Both the position numbers and the translations under genes were made by a program. A stretch of 64,000 bases of DNA from positions 62,001 to 126,000 of the forward strand of contig NZ_NIWU01000001.1 of NCBI RefSeq assembly GCF_002236105.1, in the 5' to 3' direction. The stretch comes from Pseudomonas umsongensis (GTDB lineage: Bacteria > Pseudomonadota > Gammaproteobacteria > Pseudomonadales > Pseudomonadaceae). Every line of letters starts with the position of its first letter. The stretch's first letter is position 1. The notes beneath the pieces are model-generated. The model was not told the DNA's origin, did no database searches, and was given only the letters and a program-made list of their open reading frames with translations. Shown here piece after piece: positions 59,435 through 64,000 of this stretch.

Positions 59435-61263
59435 ACAAGTCCCGTTTGCTGATGAGCCTCTGCCTCTGTGCAGGGCTGGCTGCCTGCAGCTCGGCGCAGG
59501 TGGCCAAGGAAGAAGCCTCTGAGCTGATCGAACAGGGCCAGTACGAAGCCGGCCTGGCCCGGATCGAGGAGGGCCTGCGGGAAAACCCTCGCGACACCGA
59601 ACTGCACATTGCCCTCAACAGCGCTCGTGCCCGTGCGATCACGGCGCTGCTGACCCAGGCCGACATGGATCGGACCCAGCGTGATTTCGCGTCCGCTCGC
59701 ATGGGGTACGGCCGGGTGTTGACCATCGAACCGAACAACCGCCGCGCCCAGGACGCCTTGCGCCAGCTCGAACACATGCGCAGCCTCGATGAAAAACTCG
59801 AACTGGCCCGTGGCGACCTGCGCCGTGGCGACATCTACGGCGCCGAGCGTCAGGTCAGGCAGATTCTCGAACTGGACCCCAACAACGAAGGCGCCCTGGA
59901 ACTGCAAGGCAATATCCGCCTGGTGCAGAGCCGCAACGTGGTGGCCTATCCGCAACTGCGCACCAAGCTGGACAAGCCGGTAACCCTGGAATTTCGCGAC
60001 GCCAATCTCAAGACCATCTTCGAAGTGCTGTCCCAGGTCGCCGGCCTGAATTTCATCTTCGACAAGGACCTGCGCCCGGACATGAAAGCCACCATCTTCG
60101 TGCGCGACGTGCGCATCGAAGACGCCGTGGCACTGCTGCTGCAACAGAACCAGTTGCACCAGAAAGTGGTGAACGAAAACACCCTGCTGATCTACCCGGA
60201 CTCGCCGCAGAAGCTCAAGGATTACCAGGAGCTGGTGATGCGCACTTTCTACCTGACCAGCATCGATGCCAATACCGCGCTGAACATGGTCAAGACCATG
60301 CTCAAGACCCGCGACGTGTTCGTCGACGAACGCCTCAACACCCTGACCATGCGCGACACCGGCGATGCCGTGCGCATGGCCGAGAAGCTCCTGCAATCAC
60401 AGGATCAGTCCAACCCCGAAGTGGTGCTGGAAGTGGAAGTGATGGAAGTCGCCACCCAACGGATTCTCGACCTTGGCCTGCAATGGCCGAACACCTTTGG
60501 GGTGATCAACAGCGACGGTTCGGCGGTCAGCGTTCTCGACCAGCTCAAAGGCATCAACTCCAGCCGGATCACTATCCAGCCCTCGCCACAGGCCAAGATC
60601 AATGCCCAGGACAAGGACATCAATACCCTCGCCAGCCCGGTGATCCGCGTCAGCAACCGCGAACAGGCACGCATCCACATCGGCCAGCGTGTGCCGATCA
60701 TCAGCGCCACTTCGGTGCCGTCGACCCAGGGACCGGTGATCACCGAAAGCGTGACTTACCTGGACGTCGGTCTGAAACTGGAAGTGCAGCCCACCGTGCA
60801 CTTGAACAACGAAGTGGCGATCAAGGTGGCCCTGGAAGTCAGCAACGCCACGCCACTGGAACCGACCCGCCAGGGCACGATTCCGGTCCAGGTCGATACC
60901 CGCAACGCGCAGACCACCCTGCGCCTGCATGACGGCGAAACGCAGATTCTCGCCGGCCTGATGCGCAACGACCATGGCAGCACCGGCAACAAGATTCCCG
61001 GTCTTGGCGATATTCCTGGCCTCGGCCGCCTGTTCGGCAGCAACAAGGACGACGTGAGCAAATCCGAGCTGGTGTTGTCGATCACCCCGCGGATCGTGCG
61101 CAACCTGCCGTACCAGAGTCCGTCGGACATGGAATTCACCACGGGCACCGAAACCAGCATGCACATCCAGGCGCCGGATCGCTCGAAGGTCGAGGTTGAA
61201 GAGGTCAAGGCAAATGGCATGGGCGCACCGATCGCTACCACCGTTACTGTTGGGAAGCCTTGA
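59431..61263 (+). CDS. gspD: Secretin (GspD/PilQ-type) lipoprotein with TPR domain
   Basis: 610 residues from the ATG at 59431. Lipoprotein signal LLMSLCLCAGLAAC (Cys19). Residues about 28-170 are TPR-like (EQGQYEAGLARIEEGLRENPRDTELH, GDIYGAERQVRQILELDPNNEGA). An N0/N1-type domain follows (VTLEFRDANLKTIFEVLSQVAGLNFIFDKDLRP) and then the secretin core (LASPVIRVSNREQARIHIGQRVPI, YLDVGLKLEVQPTVH, NKIPGLGDIPGLGRLFGSN, ELVLSITPRIV). It forms the outer-membrane channel. The TPR N-terminus resembles MSHA-type secretins rather than classical XcpQ. Confidence 0.92.
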   Translation: MNKSRLLMSLCLCAGLAACSSAQVAKEEASELIEQGQYEAGLARIEEGLRENPRDTELHIALNSARARAITALLTQADMDRTQRDFASARMGYGRVLTIEPNNRRAQDALRQLEHMRSLDEKLELARGDLRRGDIYGAERQVRQILELDPNNEGALELQGNIRLVQSRNVVAYPQLRTKLDKPVTLEFRDANLKTIFEVLSQVAGLNFIFDKDLRPDMKATIFVRDVRIEDAVALLLQQNQLHQKVVNENTLLIYPDSPQKLKDYQELVMRTFYLTSIDANTALNMVKTMLKTRDVFVDERLNTLTMRDTGDAVRMAEKLLQSQDQSNPEVVLEVEVMEVATQRILDLGLQWPNTFGVINSDGSAVSVLDQLKGINSSRITIQPSPQAKINAQDKDINTLASPVIRVSNREQARIHIGQRVPIISATSVPSTQGPVITESVTYLDVGLKLEVQPTVHLNNEVAIKVALEVSNATPLEPTRQGTIPVQVDTRNAQTTLRLHDGETQILAGLMRNDHGSTGNKIPGLGDIPGLGRLFGSNKDDVSKSELVLSITPRIVRNLPYQSPSDMEFTTGTETSMHIQAPDRSKVEVEEVKANGMGAPIATTVTVGKP

Positions 61264-61265
61264 TC

Positions 61266-61739
61266 ATGAACGCCTCGCAACGCGGTTTTACCTTGATTGA
61301 AGTCGTGGTGACGCTGTCGTTGATCGGCCTGCTGGCCGGCATGGCCGCGCCGCTGACCGAGACCGTGGTGCGCCGGGGCAAAGAGCAGGAACTGCGTACC
61401 GCGCTGTACCAGATCCGCGATGCCATCGACGCCTACAAGCGTGCTTTCGACGCCGGGTACATCGAGAAATCGCTCAACAGCAGCGGCTACCCGCCGAACC
61501 TGCAGGTGCTGGTGGAAGGGGTGCGCGATGTGCGCAGCGCCAAGGGTGCCAAGTTCTATTTCCTGCGCCGCGTACCCCATGACCCGCTGGCACCGGTCAA
61601 GCGCGACGACGAAGGTGGCTGGGGCCTGCGCTCCTACGACAGTACGGCTCAAAACCCGCGGGAAGGCCAGGACGTCTTCGACGTCTACTCCAAGGCCCGG
61701 GGCAAGGGTCTCAACGGCATCGCCTACCGGGAGTGGTGA
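61266..61739 (+). CDS. Type II pseudopilin (GspG/H-like)
   Basis: 157 residues from the ATG at 61266. Prepilin-peptidase site QRG|FTLIEVVVTLSLIGLLAG (Gly7, Phe8, Glu12). The C-terminal part includes YPPNLQVLVEGVRDVRS, FLRRVPHDPLAP and GLRSYDS..PREGQDVFDVYSKARG, a GspG-like layout. It probably forms part of the pseudopilus tip or an alternative shaft subunit. It follows the secretin stop by 2 bp. Confidence 0.88.
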   Translation: MNASQRGFTLIEVVVTLSLIGLLAGMAAPLTETVVRRGKEQELRTALYQIRDAIDAYKRAFDAGYIEKSLNSSGYPPNLQVLVEGVRDVRSAKGAKFYFLRRVPHDPLAPVKRDDEGGWGLRSYDSTAQNPREGQDVFDVYSKARGKGLNGIAYREW

Positions 61740-61743
61740 GCAT

Positions 61744-62118
61744 ATGCGTCGGGAAAGGGGTTTTACCCTATTGGAACTGATGGTGGTCATGGCAATCATC
61801 GCCACCCTGATGACCATCGCCTTGCCGCGCTATTTCAACAGCCTGGAGGCCTCCAAGGAGACCACCCTGCGCCAGAGCCTGTCGGCGATGCGCGAAGCAC
61901 TGGATCACTACTACGGTGACACCGGACGCTATCCCGACTCCATCGAGCAACTGGTTGAACAGCGCTACCTGCGCAATCCGCCGATGGACCCGATTGTCGA
62001 ACGCAAGGACGCCTGGGTCTTGGTTGCACCGCCTGACGGCGTGGCCGGCGGTGTCGCCGATATCAAGAGTGGTGCCACAGGGAGGGCGCGTGATGGCAGC
62101 CTTTATTCCGAGTGGTAA
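61744..62118 (+). CDS. Type II pseudopilin (GspG-like, short)
   Basis: 124 residues. ERG|FTLLELMVVMAIIATLMTIALPRYFNSLE carries the cleavage site (Gly6, Phe7) and Glu11. The C-terminal domain is small (SIEQLVEQRYLRNPPMDPIVERKDAWVLVAPP), similar to GspG-type globular domains. Located 4 bp after the previous pseudopilin gene; its end overlaps the next start by 26 bp. Confidence 0.87.
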   Translation: MRRERGFTLLELMVVMAIIATLMTIALPRYFNSLEASKETTLRQSLSAMREALDHYYGDTGRYPDSIEQLVEQRYLRNPPMDPIVERKDAWVLVAPPDGVAGGVADIKSGATGRARDGSLYSEW

Positions 62119-62632
62119 GCCTGCGGCACAAGGCGGCTTCACCTACCTGGGTGTGCTGTTCCTGATCATGGTGATGGGCATGGGCCTGGCCAGTGCCGGC
62201 GAGTTGTGGTCCACCGCTTCGCGGCGCGACCGCGAACGCCAATTGCTCTGGGTCGGCACCCAGTACGCCCAGGCACTGCGCAGCTATTACCGCAGTTCGC
62301 CAGGCCTGGCCCAGTACCCCAAGGAACTCGCCGACCTGTTGCAGGACGAGCGTTTCCCCAGCGCCAAACACCATATACGCCAGCTGTACCCGGACCCGAT
62401 CGGCGGCGGTGAATGGTTCCTGATGCGCGGCTTCGACGGACGCATCACCGGCATCAGCAGCTCGTCCACCGACAAGCCGCTCAAGCAGGCGGACTTCCCC
62501 AGCCAGTGGTCGGACTTCAACGGCATGGCCAGCTACAAGGACTGGCAATTCGTGGCCGAAAAAGCCTTCCTCGATGGCACCTCGGGCCCTGCCAAAGGCC
62601 AGTCCGCAGTGCCGGAGGGATTGCAGCCATGA
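62093..62632 (+). CDS. Atypical pseudopilin lacking Glu5 (GspK-like candidate)
   Basis: 179 residues from the ATG at 62093 (GGAGG upstream). A longer leader ends at GG|FTYLGVLFLIMVMGMGLASAGELW; position +5 of the mature protein is Gly rather than Glu, as in minor pseudopilins of the GspK/XcpX class, although GspK proteins are usually longer. The rest (LLWVGTQYAQALRSYYRSSPG, YPKELADLLQDERFP, HIRQLYPDPIGGGEWFLM) is typical of minor pseudopilins. Its stop overlaps the csgE start (ATGA). An XcmX-type role is possible. Confidence 0.82.
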   Translation: MAAFIPSGKPAAQGGFTYLGVLFLIMVMGMGLASAGELWSTASRRDRERQLLWVGTQYAQALRSYYRSSPGLAQYPKELADLLQDERFPSAKHHIRQLYPDPIGGGEWFLMRGFDGRITGISSSSTDKPLKQADFPSQWSDFNGMASYKDWQFVAEKAFLDGTSGPAKGQSAVPEGLQP

Positions 62633-63018
62633 AGCGCTTCTGCCTGGCGATGATCCTGCTGTTGAGCACCTGCGTGACCTGGGCCGCTGAAGAGGACGAG
62701 ATGCTCGGCTTCATCGTCGACGACACGATCTCGCACATCGGCCACGAATTTTACTACTCGTTCAGTGAACGCCTGCGCGCCACCAGCCCGATGGATTTCA
62801 ACCTGGTGGTACGCGAACGACCTTCGGCTCGCTGGGGCAGCCTGGTGACCGTGGAATTTCAACAACGCCTGGTTTACCGGCGCTTCCTGCCGCCGAACAC
62901 CGTGGAGCTCAAGGACGAGGCCTATGCCGCCGCCGACTGGGTACGCGGGCAGATTGTCCAGCGCAAGCTGGAAACCTTGTTGCAGGACACCACGGACCTT
63001 GAGAGGGACGAACTATGA
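62629..63018 (+). CDS. csgE: Curli assembly factor CsgE
   Basis: 129 residues. Signal peptide MKRFCLAMILLLSTCVTWA. The mature protein (LGFIVDDTISHIGHEFYYSFSERLRATSP, NLVVRERPSARWGSLVTVEFQQRLVYRRFLPP) is a clear CsgE match. CsgE caps the CsgG channel from the periplasm and directs subunits into it. Unusually, it overlaps a pseudopilin gene by 4 bp, so it is translated with the Gsp-like machine. Confidence 0.93.
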   Translation: MKRFCLAMILLLSTCVTWAAEEDEMLGFIVDDTISHIGHEFYYSFSERLRATSPMDFNLVVRERPSARWGSLVTVEFQQRLVYRRFLPPNTVELKDEAYAAADWVRGQIVQRKLETLLQDTTDLERDEL

Positions 63019-63434
63019 AAGCGAAAACGTTTTTGCAGCGCGCCGGTGGATGCATGCTCGGCCTGGGTGCTTGCGCCATGGTCCAGGGCACGGAACTGGT
63101 GTACACGCCCGTCAACCCTTCGTTTGGCGGCAACCCGTTGAACGGTACCTGGCTGCTCAACAACGCCCAGGCGCAAAACGACTACGACGATCCCGACTTG
63201 AAGGATCGTACCTCGGCGGCCGGGACCTCAGCCCTGGAGCGCTTCAGCGCCCAGTTGCAATCGCGCTTGCTGGGTCAACTGCTGGACAACATCTCCACCG
63301 GCAACACGGGGAGCCTGTCCACGGACGCTTTCATCGTCGACGTGGTCGACGACTCCGGTGCGCTGACGATCAACGTGACCGACCGGGCCACGGGCGAAGT
63401 TTCGGAAATCCAGGTGAATGGACTGGCCCCTTGA
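63015..63434 (+). CDS. csgF: Curli assembly factor CsgF
   Basis: 139 residues, signal peptide ending near AMVQG. LVYTPVNPSFGGNPLNGTWLLNNAQAQN is the CsgF hallmark that inserts in the CsgG constriction. CsgF sits at the cell surface and couples secretion to nucleation. The start overlaps the csgE stop; csgG follows after 30 bp. Confidence 0.93.
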   Translation: MKAKTFLQRAGGCMLGLGACAMVQGTELVYTPVNPSFGGNPLNGTWLLNNAQAQNDYDDPDLKDRTSAAGTSALERFSAQLQSRLLGQLLDNISTGNTGSLSTDAFIVDVVDDSGALTINVTDRATGEVSEIQVNGLAP

Positions 63435-63464
63435 GGGGAATCGGGACAATGGGGAGTTAAGGAC

Positions 63465-64000
63465 ATGAAAAAAATAATAGCGCTAGGGCTGATGTTGGCG
63501 GCATTACAAGGGTGCAGTCTGCGCGAGCCGATGCCGGCCGAGCAGGACTCCAAAACCCCGACCCTGACCCCAAGGGCCTCGACCTACTATGACTTGATCA
63601 ACATGCCACGACCCAAGGGCCGGTTGATGGCGGTGGTCTACGGCTTCCGCGACCAGACCGGGCAATACAAGCCGACCCCGGCCAGCTCGTTTTCCACCAG
63701 CGTCACCCAGGGCGCGGCGAGCATGCTGATGGACGCCTTGCAGGCCAGCGGCTGGTTCGTGGTGCTCGAGCGTGAAGGGCTGCAGAACCTGTTGACCGAG
63801 CGCAAGATCATCCGCGCCTCGCAGAAGAAACCCAATACCCCGGTGAACATCCAGGGTGAGCTGCCACCGCTGCAAGCGGCGAACATGATGCTCGAAGGCG
63901 GGATCATCGCCTACGACACCAACGTACGCAGCGGCGGCGAAGGCGCGCGCTACCTGGGCATCGACATTGCCCGGGAGTATCGCGTCGACCAGGTCACGGT
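63465..64000 (+). CDS. csgG: Curli secretion channel CsgG (3' end outside window)
   Basis: About 178 residues are visible; the frame is open to the window end. Lipoprotein signal KKIIALGLMLAALQGC (Cys17). TYYDLINMPRPKGRLMAVVYGFRDQTGQYKP, SFSTSVTQGAASMLMDALQASGWFVVLEREGLQNLLTERKIIRA and ANMMLEGGIIAYDTNVRSGGEGARYLG are diagnostic of CsgG. It is the nonameric outer-membrane pore for amyloid subunits. AAGGAC precedes the ATG. Confidence 0.95.
   Translation, partial: MKKIIALGLMLAALQGCSLREPMPAEQDSKTPTLTPRASTYYDLINMPRPKGRLMAVVYGFRDQTGQYKPTPASSFSTSVTQGAASMLMDALQASGWFVVLEREGLQNLLTERKIIRASQKKPNTPVNIQGELPPLQAANMMLEGGIIAYDTNVRSGGEGARYLGIDIAREYRVDQVT

Overview
The window looks like a chromosomal segment of a fluorescent-group Pseudomonas. 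Evidence: high GC, many short palindromes of the GTGGGAGCGAGCCTGCTCGCG / GTAGGAGCGAGCATGCTCGC type (Pseudomonas REP/REPIN elements), and typical Pseudomonas families (AotJQMOP-type ABC system, DUF6130, YbfB/YjiJ MFS, GlxA, YcaC). No rRNA, tRNA or CRISPR array was recognised. The first and last genes run off the window.

Regions: 1-6 kb holds a partial NAD(P)-binding oxidoreductase, a DUF6130 protein, and a minus-strand trio of a sialidase-fold protein, a small membrane protein and an LTA-synthase-like sulfatase. 6-12.5 kb holds an RpiR regulator, an AT-rich TSUP permease flanked by duplicated debris of an ABC ATPase 3' end, and an intact aotJQMOP-like amino-acid ABC operon. 12.8-32.6 kb is ordinary accessory metabolism and regulation: a 3-hydroxyacyl-CoA dehydrogenase, an ABC exporter, hydrolases, an MFS/LysR divergon, pirin, GlxA, two tail-to-tail winged-helix/ATPase regulators of which one is truncated, and a flavodoxin/hydrolase/AraC/LysR group with the same 20-bp motif at both borders. 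32.6-34.7 kb is repeat-rich: a 140-bp tandem REP array is split by an IS110-family element. Its 5' non-coding segment has the layout expected of a bridge RNA and contains sequence matching the REP target. 34.9-39.1 kb holds an ABM-domain protein, an amidohydrolase, a YcaC hydrolase and a LysR regulator.

39.2-64 kb is the most interesting part. It centres on a giant (about 1,940-residue) MnxG-type multicopper oxidase followed by a beta-propeller protein, two SCO-type copper chaperones, a cytochrome c/periplasmic-binding-protein fusion and a parvulin-type isomerase. This block is bracketed by a split Gsp/pilus-like secretion machine: GspF and GspG on the minus strand to the left, and GspE, PilM/N/O/P-like proteins, a secretin and three more pseudopilins on the plus strand to the right. 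The right-hand operon continues with overlapping genes into csgE, csgF and csgG (curli export). Three sigma-54 (GG-N10-GC) promoters lie in front of the transglycosylase, the oxidase and the secretion operon. Two of these have closely similar CCCC...GGGG dyads about 100 bp upstream, which suggests one enhancer-binding protein controls them.

Working model (inference): Mn(II)-oxidising multicopper oxidase is matured in the periplasm, exported by a dedicated Gsp-like system related to the Xcm pathway reported for P. putida GB-1, and co-expressed with an amyloid-export apparatus that may build the matrix on which the enzyme or its oxide product sits.
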